Below, piece by piece: positions 25,180 to 33,383 of a stretch of 33,383 nucleotides of DNA; within the stretch, counting starts at the first letter, position 1, and each line of letters begins with the position of its first letter. The DNA is from Nitrospira sp. (GTDB lineage: Bacteria > Nitrospirota > Nitrospiria > Nitrospirales > Nitrospiraceae): positions 47,610-80,992 of the forward strand of contig JABMDK010000014.1 in NCBI GenBank assembly GCA_015903995.1, written 5' to 3'. The notes beneath the pieces are model-generated. The model did not search any database. It saw only the letters and a list, made by a program, of their open reading frames with translations, and was not told where the DNA came from. The translations under genes were made by a program, and so were the position numbers.

Positions 25180-26802
25180 TCAAAAGTTCCCCGCCTGAAC
25201 CACATCGTCGAGACTGTTGATATCGAGCCAGTGCCCCACGGTATACAACACGCGAATTGGCTGCTGACGCTTCAGTAATTCTTGTATGCCGGCTTTTCGA
25301 TTTGCCGGATCTGCCATCATCGTCGCAAGGATCGTCTGGAGCTGCGCGTTTCCAGCGGAAGACACCTTGAGAAACCCCATCCAGACCCCATGGGTCTGTT
25401 CTCTCGGCACCGCATCCCCTAATTGTTTGAGATAGATTTTCGCATTAAAGGCCTTCTTGGAGTTCGGCAGCGAGCACTCTGCAAAGCCGCCCAGACGAGC
25501 ATAACTGCTCTGGTTCTGCCAATCACTGTCCACGAAGATCACAAAGTCCTCTTTCTCCTGGCAGAGCGCCTGAGGGATGTACGTATTGAACAGCACATCC
25601 CCGTACGAAATGATCAGATCGTTGGCTTGCCCCTTCTGCTCACGCAGGGCCTTGTGAAGCGAATCGAGCTCGCCGGTTTCGGCAAAGTCATCGTTGTCGA
25701 GATACGTCAGGTTCGGCAACGTCACCGCTTCCTTCTTATAGCCACGGACGACCGTGATGTCCTTGATGCCCACGGCATTATAAGCATCCACGATGCGGGC
25801 AAGGATCGGCGTCCCCTGAATTTTCACCATCGTCTTGGGCTGGTGTTCCGTCAGCTCCCGGAGCTCCTCGCCACGGGAGGCGGCCAACACGATGGCGCGG
25901 GTATTTTCAGCGCCTCGGGGGAGATAGCGGTCTTCGGCATCTTGCAATTCCGCAGCGTTTTGCAGGCGAAAGATTTCAGAAACCGGCGCGACCTTGTCTT
26001 CGATCGAGAGCAGGTGCTCCTGTTCCTTCAAGGTCCGCGCGGTCTTCTGCATCGCAGCCACGGCAGAGCGCAACAAGTGATTGGCCCAAATCACCACTGA
26101 AAAGCCATGCTGTCGAAAGACTTCAGTCGGCGTGGCGTAATATTTGGTCGGCACAATCACAACCGGACATCGATTGCCCCATTCCTGCTTGAACGACAAG
26201 ATCTCATCCGGCACCGACAACGCGCTATGAATGAGGATGCCGTCGGCACCGGCTTGACGATAGGCCTCAGCCCGGCGCAGCGCTTCCGCCAACCCCCAGC
26301 CACAGATGAACGCCTCCACCCTTGCGATAATGCAAAAGTCCGGATCGGTTTGCGCGTCTTTCCCCGCCTTGATCTTGCCGCAAAACTCCTGCATGTCCGC
26401 CATCGGCTGGGCATCCCCTTTGATGAAACTATTGGTCTTGGGGAACAACTTGTCTTCGATGCAGACGGCTGCGATGCGGCGCTGCTCCAGTTTGCGCACG
26501 AGCCGCTGCATGTTGTTGAAATTTCCGTATCCCGTATCGCCATCGAGAAGAATGGGAATCGTGACCGCATCGGACATGAATTCCAGATTGTCCAGCACTT
26601 GAGTCCAGCTGGCCTCGTTGTTATCACGAACTCCGAATTGGGCCGAGATGGAGAGCCCGCTGGCCCAAATGCCTTTAAAGCCGGCCTCTTGAACGATCTT
26701 GGCGCTCAAGCCGTTGTGAGCCTCACAGATGAATTCAAGCTGCTCCGACAAGAGGAGCGTTCGAAATTGCCGCGCTGGCGTGATGCCTGGAGTTGAGCTC
26801 AT
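25180..26802 (-). CDS. Phosphoenolpyruvate mutase fused to nucleotidyltransferase
   Basis: A 540-residue fusion. Residues 15-295 are a PEP mutase, which rearranges phosphoenolpyruvate to phosphonopyruvate and creates the C-P bond. Visible motifs are [28 protein letters not shown] (residues 88-95) and the diagnostic [10 protein letters not shown] (116-125) that separates mutases from other family members. Residues 300-540 are a NTP-transferase domain ([53 protein letters not shown]). This resembles PntC-type cytidylyltransferases that activate 2-aminoethylphosphonate as CMP-AEP. ATG 26802 follows GAGGGA; the 33-residue upstream extension is unlike the family. With phosphonopyruvate decarboxylase next, this is a phosphonate-decoration pathway. 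Confidence 0.9.
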   Translation of the reverse strand: MSSTPGITPARQFRTLLLSEQLEFICEAHNGLSAKIVQEAGFKGIWASGLSISAQFGVRDNNEASWTQVLDNLEFMSDAVTIPILLDGDTGYGNFNNMQRLVRKLEQRRIAAVCIEDKLFPKTNSFIKGDAQPMADMQEFCGKIKAGKDAQTDPDFCIIARVEAFICGWGLAEALRRAEAYRQAGADGILIHSALSVPDEILSFKQEWGNRCPVVIVPTKYYATPTEVFRQHGFSVVIWANHLLRSAVAAMQKTARTLKEQEHLLSIEDKVAPVSEIFRLQNAAELQDAEDRYLPRGAENTRAIVLAASRGEELRELTEHQPKTMVKIQGTPILARIVDAYNAVGIKDITVVRGYKKEAVTLPNLTYLDNDDFAETGELDSLHKALREQKGQANDLIISYGDVLFNTYIPQALCQEKEDFVIFVDSDWQNQSSYARLGGFAECSLPNSKKAFNAKIYLKQLGDAVPREQTHGVWMGFLKVSSAGNAQLQTILATMMADPANRKAGIQELLKRQQPIRVLYTVGHWLDINSLDDVVQAGNF

Positions 26803-27086
26803 GGCTGTCGTTCCCTCTTCTCTCCCACACAATCCAAGATAGATGCCACAGCGGCATATTAATTTCCTATAGAGAATATCCTTTTCCTCCGGAGAAATCA
26901 TCCTGTCTTGTTGAGCACCAAACTACAACATCGACTACAGTAACTGTTACCATCCACAGAGTTTCTTTGCCCATCAATCGGTGATGATCTCCAGACCTCA
27001 AGTCTATCCTAGAGACAAGTCCGTATGGCTTTGCTATCATGTGTTTCAGACATGCACCTCATCCCTCACCATAAAGGAGAGCCCGT

Positions 27087-27407
27087 ATGGAGACAGCTTT
27101 GCGTACACTGACGATCACCTTGTTCGCGCTGAGTCTCGGCGTGACCCCATTTGCGGTCGCCGCACCCGCCCAGCAAAATAAGATGAAGGCGTGCAATGAA
27201 CAGGCAAATGAGAAGGGCTTCGGCGAAGGAAAAGGCGACGAACGGAAGGCGTTTATGAAGGACTGTCTCTCCGCGAAGTCGGAGAAAAGCGGAGGCGGCA
27301 AGGAGACTCAGCAGAATAAGATGAAGACGTGCAATAAAGAGGCAGGCGACAAGAAATTGAAGGGCGACGAGCGGAAACAATTCATGAGCGAGTGCCTCTC
27401 AAACTGA
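27087..27407 (+). CDS. PsiF-repeat exported protein
   Basis: A 106-residue periplasmic protein with a signal peptide (cleaved near AVAAPA at about residue 26) and two PsiF repeats at about 29-62 and 75-105. Each repeat has the form QQNKMKxCN...GDERKxFMxxCLS, with paired cysteines. PsiF was named as a phosphate-starvation-inducible protein in E. coli; its molecular role is unknown. AAGGAG lies 8 bases before the ATG. It is divergent from the phosphonate genes, but no Pho box could be made out in the 184-base gap between them. Confidence 0.85.
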   Translation: METALRTLTITLFALSLGVTPFAVAAPAQQNKMKACNEQANEKGFGEGKGDERKAFMKDCLSAKSEKSGGGKETQQNKMKTCNKEAGDKKLKGDERKQFMSECLSN

Positions 27408-27588
27408 CAGCATTTCCCCCGGTTCGGCATGAGCTGCGCCGGGGTAGATGCCCACACCCGCAGTACACCACAGAAAGAGGATTTGCCCGAGTTTTAGCAG
27501 GTTGCGGAAAAACTCTCTGCGATCTCTGTAGCCGAGCAGACATCGAGGTTGAGGAGGATGCTGAATAGGACAGTAGGAGAACCGTCGG

Positions 27589-28219
27589 TCAGGACTTGCG
27601 GTCGTCGACTTTCTTGCGAAGCTCGATTAATTCCTGCTCCAATGCGATGAAGCGATCGCTGATGGGGTCCGGTAAATCGACTTGATCCATCGTTGCATCC
27701 GGCAGGCGTTCGCCCAGGGACTTGATCACGCGGCCCGGCACACCGATCACCGTCGAATTGGGAGGAACATTCTTCAACACGACGGAATTCGCTCCAATCT
27801 TCACATTGTCCCCAATCGTAATCCCGCCCAAAATCTTGGCCCCTGCCCCCACCACCACGTGATTGCCCAAGGTCGGATGCCGCTTACCTCGCTCTTTCCC
27901 AGTCCCACCCAAGGTGACGCCTTGAAACAGCGTCACATAGTCCCCGATTTCCGCCGTTTCTCCGACCACCACTCCCATGCCGTGATCGATGAAAAAGCCC
28001 GTCCCGATCTTGGCGGACGGATGAATCTCGACGCCGGTCAGCCACCGGGCCAATTGCGAAATCGCACGTGGCAGGAATGGCACACCCTTCGACTTCAGCC
28101 AATGGGAGATGCGATAGGCCAACAGCGCGTGGAAGCCCGCATAGGTGAGAATCACTTCCAGCTTGCTGGTCGCAGCCGGATCCCGGTCGAAGACAGCCTG
28201 AAGGTCTTGTGTGAAACAT
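27589..28219 (-). pseudogene. cysE: Serine O-acetyltransferase with apparent frameshift at codon 2
   Basis: Acetylates serine for cysteine synthesis. The left-handed beta-helix and active-site segment are intact ([58 protein letters not shown]). The frame is open back to a normal N-terminus ([20 protein letters not shown]) but has no start codon there. An ATG at 28219 sits one base out of phase: ATGTTTCACACAAG would read [10 protein letters not shown] if one T were removed, giving a normal 209 residues. Either this is a sequencing error or translation must begin at GTG 28155, producing a 188-residue form without the first helix. Upstream, an IVS-type gene separates cysE from ispF. Confidence 0.75.
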
Positions 28220-28671
28220 GGCTGACAAGGAACCAGGCTGACAAGCCTACACCTAGGTGACTGGGGCAGGCGATTCCAAGTGCTGGATGAAGCGAAACAG
28301 GCCTTTTGAAAGTCTGGTGGCCTGACCGTTCAATTCATCAAAATCTGACGGAGTAATGTAATCCAAGTCCCTGGCCACATACAAATGGCTCCTCACCTCA
28401 CCTGCAGACCCTCTCGCCATGTAGAGGAACCTGGCAAACTCCCGCTTCGAACCTCTTTCAAACCCCTCAGCAATGTTGGCCATGCTGGAAACTGCCGCCC
28501 GTCTCAACTGGTCTCGAAGCGCCCCATCTTTACGAAATCTCTGATTGCTCGTCAATTCATACACCGACAACACAAGTTCTCTCGCTCCTTGCCACACCTT
28601 TAGCTCTTCGAAGCCATGAGCTCTTCCCATGATTCAATCGTGTCAGCTTGCTCTCCTGCACGCTTGTCAGC
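28220..28671. repeat. Inverted repeats flanking the four-helix-bundle gene
   Basis: GGCTGACAAG occurs twice on the cysE side (28220-28229 and 28236-28245). Its complement occurs on the ispF side, exactly over nine bases (CTTGTCAGC, 28663-28671) and partly at 28641-28647 (TGTCAGC). The outer copies border the cysE start and overlap the ispF stop. The enclosed unit of about 450 bp holds one gene only. RNA across it could pair its ends. Confidence 0.55.
28253..28630 (-). CDS. Four-helix-bundle protein, 23S rRNA intervening-sequence (S23) family
   Basis: A 125-residue all-helical protein of the S23/IVS family (related to Avd of diversity-generating retroelements). It shows [40 protein letters not shown], the signature [20 protein letters not shown], and [22 protein letters not shown]. 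Genes of this family are found inside 23S rRNA helices or scattered alone, and the stand-alone function is unknown. Here it stands between ispF and cysE, which are usually direct neighbours in this kind of cluster, so it looks like an insertion. ATG 28630 has no strong ribosome binding site. Confidence 0.85.
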   Translation of the reverse strand: MGRAHGFEELKVWQGARELVLSVYELTSNQRFRKDGALRDQLRRAAVSSMANIAEGFERGSKREFARFLYMARGSAGEVRSHLYVARDLDYITPSDFDELNGQATRLSKGLFRFIQHLESPAPVT

Positions 28672-29146
28672 AGCTAATCGGCTCGATCAAACAGACGGCA
28701 TGCGCGATCATCCCCTCTTCATGCCCGACGGCGTCTAAGCCTTCCCCGCTCTTGACCTTCACATTCACGCACTCGGGAGCAATCCCGGCCGCTTCTGCCA
28801 TAGTCTTCTGCATCGCTGAGAGATGCGGGCCAAGTCTGGGTGCTTGGGCTACAATCACGGTATCGATATTGCCGACCCGATACCCCTTTGCCTTTAGCTT
28901 TGTCATGACGTCTTCCAACAGCTTGAGGCTCGAGATGCCTTTGTACTTGGGGTCCGAACTGGGGTAGTGCCTCCCCAGATCGCCCTCTCCCATTGCCCCC
29001 AATAAGGCATCACAGACGGCATGAACCAACACATCGGAATCAGAATGACCAAGCAATCCTTTACTATGGGGAATTTCGATCCCGCCAAGAATCAGTTTGC
29101 GCCCCGGTCCCAATGGATGAACGTCATAGCCATACCCGATACGCAT
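28667..29146 (-). CDS. ispF: 2-C-methyl-D-erythritol 2,4-cyclodiphosphate synthase
   Basis: Forms the cyclic diphosphate in the MEP isoprenoid pathway. The 159-residue protein has the zinc site GYGYDVHPLGPGRKLILGG, GLLGHSDSDVLVHAVCDALLG and the phosphate loop HYPSSDPKYKGISSLKLL. The C-terminal part has IDTVIVAQAPRLGPHL and VKVKSGEGLDAVGHEEGMIA. ATG 29146 with AAGGA before it gives the normal length. It follows ispD on the same strand with a repeat-bearing 122-base gap. The last residues (IEPISC) overlap an inverted repeat of the IVS-like unit. Confidence 0.94.
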   Translation of the reverse strand: MRIGYGYDVHPLGPGRKLILGGIEIPHSKGLLGHSDSDVLVHAVCDALLGAMGEGDLGRHYPSSDPKYKGISSLKLLEDVMTKLKAKGYRVGNIDTVIVAQAPRLGPHLSAMQKTMAEAAGIAPECVNVKVKSGEGLDAVGHEEGMIAHAVCLIEPISC

Positions 29147-29184
29147 CGTTTTCCTTTTCTCATCGATCATAGGTCATTCGTAAA

Positions 29185-29274
29185 CAGTTAGAAAGTTTGA
29201 AAGTGCCAAGTTTGAAAGTTGAAATTCACAACCGTGCATTCTCAGAAAGCTTTACAACTTTCTAACTTTCACAC
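29185..29274. repeat. Dispersed intergenic inverted repeat, copy 1
   Basis: CAGTTAGAAAGTTTGAAAGTG begins the element, and its rough complement ACAACTTTCTAACTTTCA closes it, with AAGTTTGAAAGTT inside. The same design recurs at 30042-30122. It fills the ispD-ispF gap and includes the ispD stop codon. Confidence 0.6.
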
Positions 29275-29979
29275 GTTTTTGCTCGCCTTCCTCGATGCCA
29301 AGATGGCCTCACCGATCACCATGTCCTCCGGCCTCGTGACCTTGATGTTTTCGCCGCTTCCCTCGACGACGGACACCGGATGTCCGGCCCACTCGATGAG
29401 ATAGGCGTCATCGGTTGCACGAACCCCTTCCGCATGAGCCTTCCTATGGGCGGCCAGCAACCAATCTCGACGGAAGGCTTGCGGAGTCTGCGCTAGCCAC
29501 AAGGACTGCCGATCGACCGTGCGCTCGATGACATGATCCACTCCCACCTGCTTGACGGTATCCTTCATGGGAAGGGCGATGATTGCCGCCCCCTTGGCCC
29601 GTGCCGCCTTGACAACCTCTTCCACCATAGACTCCGTGAGAAACGGACGAACCGCATCATGCACCAACACCACATTGACATCGTCATGGACGGCCTCAAG
29701 CGCATGCCTGACGGAGTCTTGCCGCTCGTGTCCTCCCGGCACCACTTTTATCACCTTGGTAAAGTGATGCTTCGTCACGATTTCTTTAAGGCAATAGTCC
29801 ATCTCGCTCTGGGGAACTGCCAAAATGATTTCATCGATGATGGAAGAGGCTTGAAGCACACGGAGAGAATGGAGCACGAGAGGCTGACCGCCGAGGGCAA
29901 GAAACTGCTTGGGCACAGAGCCGCCCATGCGAAGACCCCGTCCGGCGGCAGGGACGAGAGCGACGGTACGAGTATTCAC
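29269..29979 (-). CDS. ispD: 2-C-methyl-D-erythritol 4-phosphate cytidylyltransferase
   Basis: Couples CTP to MEP in the isoprenoid pathway. The 236-residue protein has the nucleotide-binding start LVPAAGRGLRMGGSVPKQF, the substrate region GGHERQDSVRHAL, VLVHDAVRPF, and TQTPQAF-type LAQTPQAFRRDWLL. The end has ATDDAYLIEWAGHPVSVVEG and NIKVTRPEDM. The start is a GTG at 29979 with weak ribosome binding sequence. It is followed by ispF, the usual pairing, and is flanked on both sides by the same intergenic repeat. Confidence 0.94.
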   Translation of the reverse strand: MNTRTVALVPAAGRGLRMGGSVPKQFLALGGQPLVLHSLRVLQASSIIDEIILAVPQSEMDYCLKEIVTKHHFTKVIKVVPGGHERQDSVRHALEAVHDDVNVVLVHDAVRPFLTESMVEEVVKAARAKGAAIIALPMKDTVKQVGVDHVIERTVDRQSLWLAQTPQAFRRDWLLAAHRKAHAEGVRATDDAYLIEWAGHPVSVVEGSGENIKVTRPEDMVIGEAILASRKASKNV

Positions 29980-30041
29980 AAAACGAGACTCAAAGGATCG
30001 TTCTCATCATTGCGGGCGACTCGATGAGTATTATCGGCAAC

Positions 30042-30122
30042 CAGTTAGAAAGTTCAAAAGTTTGAAAGTGCCCGAGTCTGGGAATTGCAAAGTCCAGATG
30101 GGAACTTTGTAACTTTCTAACC
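30042..30122. repeat. Dispersed intergenic inverted repeat, copy 2
   Basis: CAGTTAGAAAGTTCAAAAG with TTTGAAAGTGCC opens the element and AACTTTGTAACTTTCTAAC closes it, closely like copy 1 at 29185. It lies between degP and ispD. The arms could form a long imperfect hairpin in RNA. Confidence 0.6.
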
Positions 30123-30134
30123 CTTCCAACTGCC

Positions 30135-31685
30135 TCATGGACGAAGCGTGAGATAGATCGTTCGCCCCTGTCGTTTCAACAACAGCAAGACGGCTTGATC
30201 TTTCGGTAATTTGCCGGCGATTCGCTCAAAGTTCTTCACGGACGTGACGGCTTGGCGATTGACCTCGATCACGATGTCCCCCTCGCGAACTCCCAGTTCT
30301 TCCGCCGTACTCCCCGGCTTGACCCGCACAATCACCACGCCCCGTTCACTGGATTTGAGCCCATACCGGCCCGCCAATTCTTCCGTGAGATCCCGCACAT
30401 CGAGACTGGAGAGTATTCCTGTCGGCGTTGCTGAATCCCCTCCGTCCTCATCACCGCTTTGAGACATCGACTTGGGCTGTTCAACGATGGTGAGGTCGAT
30501 GGTTTTGGGTTTCTTGTCCCGAATAATTTTTACCGCGACCTTTTTGCCAACCGGAGTCTGGGCCACCGCATTGCGCAGGTGCGTCGGTGAATCCATCGAC
30601 TTGCCGTCATACTCGACGATGACGTCGGCTCGTTCGAAACCGGCCTTTTTCGCCGGGCTGTCGTCCATCACATCGCTGACGAGAACACCCTTTGTCTCCG
30701 TGATCCCGAACTGGGATGCCAATTCCGGTGTGAGCTCTTGGATCGAGACGCCGAGCCATCCTCGGACGACTTTGCCCGTTTGCACAAGCTGTCCCATAAT
30801 AGACTGTGCCATATTGCTCGGCACGGCAAAGCCGATCCCCATGTTCCCGCCGCTCTGGCTGAAGATAGCGGTATTGATCCCGACCAGCTCGCCTCGCACA
30901 TTGACCAAAGCTCCACCGGAATTGCCAGGGTTGATGGCTGCATCCGTCTGGATGAAATCTTCGTACTCGGCAATACCGGCGGCTCGACCAAGGGCACTGA
31001 CGATGCCCAAGGTAACGGTCTGTGTCAGCCCGAACGGATTCCCGACAGCCAGGACAAACTCCCCGACTTCCAGTTTGTCCGAATCGGCCCAGGCGACGGT
31101 CGGCAGCCCCGTCGCGTCGATCTTCACGACGGCCACATCGGTCTTCGGATCGGTGCCGATCAGTTTGGCCTTAAATTCTCGCTTGTCCGACAGGGTGACG
31201 CGAATCTCGTCCGCCTTGCCGACCACATGATTATTGGTGATGATCAGTCCGTTTGATTCGACGATCACGCCGGACCCAAGTCCTCGTTCTTTTCGTTCCT
31301 TCGGGTGTTCAAACTTTTTAAAAAACTCGTCGCCGAAAAACTTTCTGAACAATGGGTCATCAAACGGCGCCGTGCCGGAGCCTTCGGAACGTCCGCTCTT
31401 GGTGGCATAGATATTCACCACTGCCGGTTTCACCGACTTGGCAATATCCACGAATGTTTGATTGCTCCCGCTCAGCACGGGTTGGGGAGCGGTCGAGACA
31501 GGTCTGGCGATGGGGAGGGACGGAGTCACGGAAGCGGAATCGGGGACCGCATGCCCCGTCGGCAGCCAGCCGAGATCGGACGCGACCACAAATCCAATGA
31601 TCATCCCGGCCGTCAACAAGCTTGCGGCAACAAGCCAGCGCCTGATTCCTCGAGTCGGTTTCTTCTCGAAATCAACCTGATTCAT
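30135..31685 (-). CDS. Do-family periplasmic serine protease (DegP/HtrA)
   Basis: A 516-residue envelope protease and chaperone. An N-terminal membrane anchor or uncleaved signal lies at about residues 15-37 (WLVAASLLTAGMIIGFVVAS). The trypsin-like domain has its catalytic triad visible: His in ITNNHVVG, Asp in DPKTDVAVVKI, and Ser in NPGNSGGALVNV. The Do-type insert DPLFRKFFGDEFFKKF is present. Two PDZ domains follow (about residues 290-385, WLGVSIQELTPELASQFG; and 420-510, GVVIVRVKPGSTAEELGV). The start has no strong ribosome binding site. It is 37 bases after the aldolase gene on the same strand. Whether it matches DegP, DegQ or MucD best cannot be decided by eye. Confidence 0.94.
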   Translation of the reverse strand: MNQVDFEKKPTRGIRRWLVAASLLTAGMIIGFVVASDLGWLPTGHAVPDSASVTPSLPIARPVSTAPQPVLSGSNQTFVDIAKSVKPAVVNIYATKSGRSEGSGTAPFDDPLFRKFFGDEFFKKFEHPKERKERGLGSGVIVESNGLIITNNHVVGKADEIRVTLSDKREFKAKLIGTDPKTDVAVVKIDATGLPTVAWADSDKLEVGEFVLAVGNPFGLTQTVTLGIVSALGRAAGIAEYEDFIQTDAAINPGNSGGALVNVRGELVGINTAIFSQSGGNMGIGFAVPSNMAQSIMGQLVQTGKVVRGWLGVSIQELTPELASQFGITETKGVLVSDVMDDSPAKKAGFERADVIVEYDGKSMDSPTHLRNAVAQTPVGKKVAVKIIRDKKPKTIDLTIVEQPKSMSQSGDEDGGDSATPTGILSSLDVRDLTEELAGRYGLKSSERGVVIVRVKPGSTAEELGVREGDIVIEVNRQAVTSVKNFERIAGKLPKDQAVLLLLKRQGRTIYLTLRP

Positions 31686-31721
31686 AGTGACGACTCGCTC
31701 TTCTCCATGCTCAGCCGGCCG

Positions 31722-32645
31722 CTACTGAATCTCCCCGGCATAAATCCCCATAATCGTGTGGAGAAATTTGATGGCCTCGGCCCTCGGACGTTGGAATGAA
31801 TTCCGACCGATGATCGAACCAAATCCACCACCATCCCGAATGGCCCGAGCTTCTTCAAATACGTTTTTATCTTCGCTCTTGGCACCACCGGAGAAGATGA
31901 CGATCCGACGGCCATCGAACGAACTCTGCACGACGTGTTTGACTCTCTCTGCCAGCGTCTTGATCGGAATTTGCGCTGATTCGTATACCTTCTTGGCCGC
32001 CGCTTGTTCCAAATGTGCCGTCGGCAATTTGACCTTAATGATATGGGCGCCCAATTGAGCGGCAATTTGCGCGGCATAGGCCACCACATCCATCGCCGTT
32101 TCGCCTTCTTTGCTCAACTCCGATCCACGAGGATAGGACCAGACGACCACCGCAAGGCCGCTGTCTTTCGCTTCCTCGGCAATCGCTTGCAGTTGCTCGT
32201 ACATGGCGTTGCAATGGGAAGACCCCGGATAGATCGTGAACCCGACAGCCGAACAGCCCAACCGAAGCGCATCCCTCACACTTCCCGTCACCGACGGCAA
32301 CGGATCCTTCTCGTCATGCAGCACGTCGTGATTGTTCAGCTTCAGAATGAGGGGAATCCGCCCGGCGAACTCGCTTACCCCGGCTTCGAGAAATCCCAGC
32401 GGTGCCGCATAGGCATTACAGCCGGCATCAATCGCAAGTTGGAAGTGATAGTGCGGATTATAGCCGGATGGATTCGGTGCAAAACTTCTTGCCGGACCAT
32501 GTTCGAATCCTTGATCGACCGGGAGAATGACCAACTTGCCGGTCCCTGCCAATTTCCCGGAACGCAGCATACGGGCAATATTCGTCTTTGTCCCAGCGTT
32601 GTCGCTACCATACCAACTGAGAATCTCTTGAACCCGATCTCCCAT
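31722..32645 (-). CDS. Class I fructose-bisphosphate aldolase, DhnA/FbaB type
   Basis: A 307-residue Schiff-base aldolase of the archaeal/FbaB kind. It splits or forms fructose 1,6-bisphosphate in glycolysis and gluconeogenesis. Visible motifs are LVILPVDQGFEHGPARSF, ILKLNNHDVLHDE, GCSAVGFTIYPGS, VVVWSYPRGSEL, IIKVKLPTAH containing the likely Schiff-base Lys, and VIFSGGAKSEDKNVFEEARA. The end has GGGFGSIIGRNSFQRP. GGAGGGAATT immediately precedes ATG 32645. It is 43 bases downstream of fructose-bisphosphatase on the same strand; the two catalyse consecutive gluconeogenic steps, as expected in an autotroph. Confidence 0.93.
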   Translation of the reverse strand: MGDRVQEILSWYGSDNAGTKTNIARMLRSGKLAGTGKLVILPVDQGFEHGPARSFAPNPSGYNPHYHFQLAIDAGCNAYAAPLGFLEAGVSEFAGRIPLILKLNNHDVLHDEKDPLPSVTGSVRDALRLGCSAVGFTIYPGSSHCNAMYEQLQAIAEEAKDSGLAVVVWSYPRGSELSKEGETAMDVVAYAAQIAAQLGAHIIKVKLPTAHLEQAAAKKVYESAQIPIKTLAERVKHVVQSSFDGRRIVIFSGGAKSEDKNVFEEARAIRDGGGFGSIIGRNSFQRPRAEAIKFLHTIMGIYAGEIQ

Positions 32646-32687
32646 AATTCCCTCCAGACAGCTCCCACATGTGAAAACGATGAATGA

Positions 32688-33383
32688 CTATGCTTTCCCT
32701 TGAACGTACGCCTCAGCCTGCTCGACATCGAGACGACTCCCGATGATCAGCGACACGCGCTGGTGTAATTTTTTGGCTTCGACGTCCAAAATTCTCGTCG
32801 TGCCTGTTGAGGCCTTCCCTCCAGCCTGCTCAATCACAAACGCCAGCGGATTTGCCTCATAGAGCAGCCGCAGCTTCCCCTCCGGCTTGTCAACTTCCCC
32901 CGGATAGAGATAGATTCCCCCTCCAAGCAACAGGCGATGCACATCGGCCACCAAGCATCCGCAATACCGTGCACTATAGGGGCGCCCCGTCGCCTTATCA
33001 GTGACTTTGAGCGAATCCATATACTTCCTTATCCCATCAGGCCACTTGTTATAATTTCCTTCATTGGCGGCATAGACCTTTCCCTTTTCAGGAATCCTCA
33101 TCCGCTCATGTGACAAGAGATATTCTCCGATGTCAGGATCGAGCGTGAATCCATAAACACCTTGCCCGACGGTGTACACCAACATGGTGCTCGATCCATA
33201 GAGGAGATACCCGGCCGCAACTTGTTCGGTCCCTGGGCGGATCAAATCCGCTTCGGTGGGCGATCGATCAGTCCGTCCATACTTGAGTACGGAAAAAATG
33301 GCCCCAAGCGGCATGTTGTTGTCCGTATTGGACGAGCCGTCCAGCGGATCGAAGAGCAGCATATACTCACCATTCGGCCAATT
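32688..33383 (-). CDS. fbp: Fructose-1,6-bisphosphatase class I, 5' end cut by window
   Basis: The C-terminal 231 residues of FBPase, which hydrolyses fructose 1,6-bisphosphate in gluconeogenesis and the sugar-phosphate cycles. The frame runs off the window edge in NWPNGEY, followed by the metal-binding motif LFDPLDGSSNTD. Other family segments are GYLLYGSSTMLVYT, YAANEGNYNKWP, YCGCLVADVHRLLLGGGIYL and LLYEANPLAFVIEQAGG, and the end is IIGSRLDVEQAEAYV. It probably heads an operon with the aldolase gene. Confidence 0.94.
   Translation of the reverse strand, partial: NWPNGEYMLLFDPLDGSSNTDNNMPLGAIFSVLKYGRTDRSPTEADLIRPGTEQVAAGYLLYGSSTMLVYTVGQGVYGFTLDPDIGEYLLSHERMRIPEKGKVYAANEGNYNKWPDGIRKYMDSLKVTDKATGRPYSARYCGCLVADVHRLLLGGGIYLYPGEVDKPEGKLRLLYEANPLAFVIEQAGGKASTGTTRILDVEAKKLHQRVSLIIGSRLDVEQAEAYVQGKA

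Noticed and set aside
26107..26796. 229-residue plus-strand open frame opposite the PEP mutase
   Set aside because: Antisense shadow; composition is Arg/His/Leu-rich and no motif is seen.
27420..27456. GC-rich dyad after psiF as a terminator
   Set aside because: The loop is long and no T-run follows, so it cannot be supported as an intrinsic terminator.

Overview
The window looks like chromosome of a Nitrospira-like bacterium (phylum Nitrospirota). This is inferred from moderately high GC, the style of the housekeeping proteins and the gene mix; there is no rRNA or marker gene here to prove it. No tRNA, rRNA or CRISPR array was found.

Layout. (1) 1-3830: a palindrome-rich intergenic repeat, an ECF sigma factor translationally coupled to its zinc-finger anti-sigma factor, then tadA and an APC-family amino acid permease. 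(2) 4207-5841: a B12-binding-type radical SAM enzyme. (3) 5842-10563: an accessory segment, mostly non-coding. It holds a transposase remnant with terminal inverted repeats, a plasmid-type IncC/KorB-like parA-parB partition operon led by a tiny coupled ORF, two copies of a perfect 18-bp palindrome that could be the centromere, and a decayed duplicate of the 3' end of the radical SAM gene. The segment is therefore bracketed by related sequence, as expected if a plasmid or element integrated there. (4) 10564-13541: an outer-membrane beta-barrel protein, a haem-motif lipoprotein with an exact 99-bp tandem duplication, a YciH/SUI1-type gene broken by a 7-bp duplication, and a small membrane protein. 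(5) 13784-18882: a COG0523 GTPase, a PAP2 phosphatase, and a TonB-dependent receptor module (receptor, TonB-C-like protein with a frameshifted signal peptide, small His-rich exported protein). (6) 19045-23712: DAHP synthase, TatD, YacP-type nuclease, an AMIN-amidase, and truA broken by a frameshift. (7) 23926-26802: a phosphonate-biosynthesis pair, a PEP mutase fused to a nucleotidyltransferase plus phosphonopyruvate decarboxylase. (8) 27087-33383: a PsiF-like protein, then a long minus-strand run of fbp (cut by the window edge), class I aldolase, DegP/HtrA, ispD, ispF, an orphan 23S-IVS-type four-helix-bundle gene between inverted repeats, and cysE with an apparent frameshift at its second codon.

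Four otherwise well-conserved genes (yciH, tonB-like, truA, cysE) each need a small indel to read through. The single-base cases could be sequencing errors. The 7-bp duplication and the roughly 14-base loss are harder to explain that way. The most unusual content is the partition operon with its palindromes and the bracketing radical SAM duplicate; the IVS-like unit between ispF and cysE and the phosphonate fusion come next.
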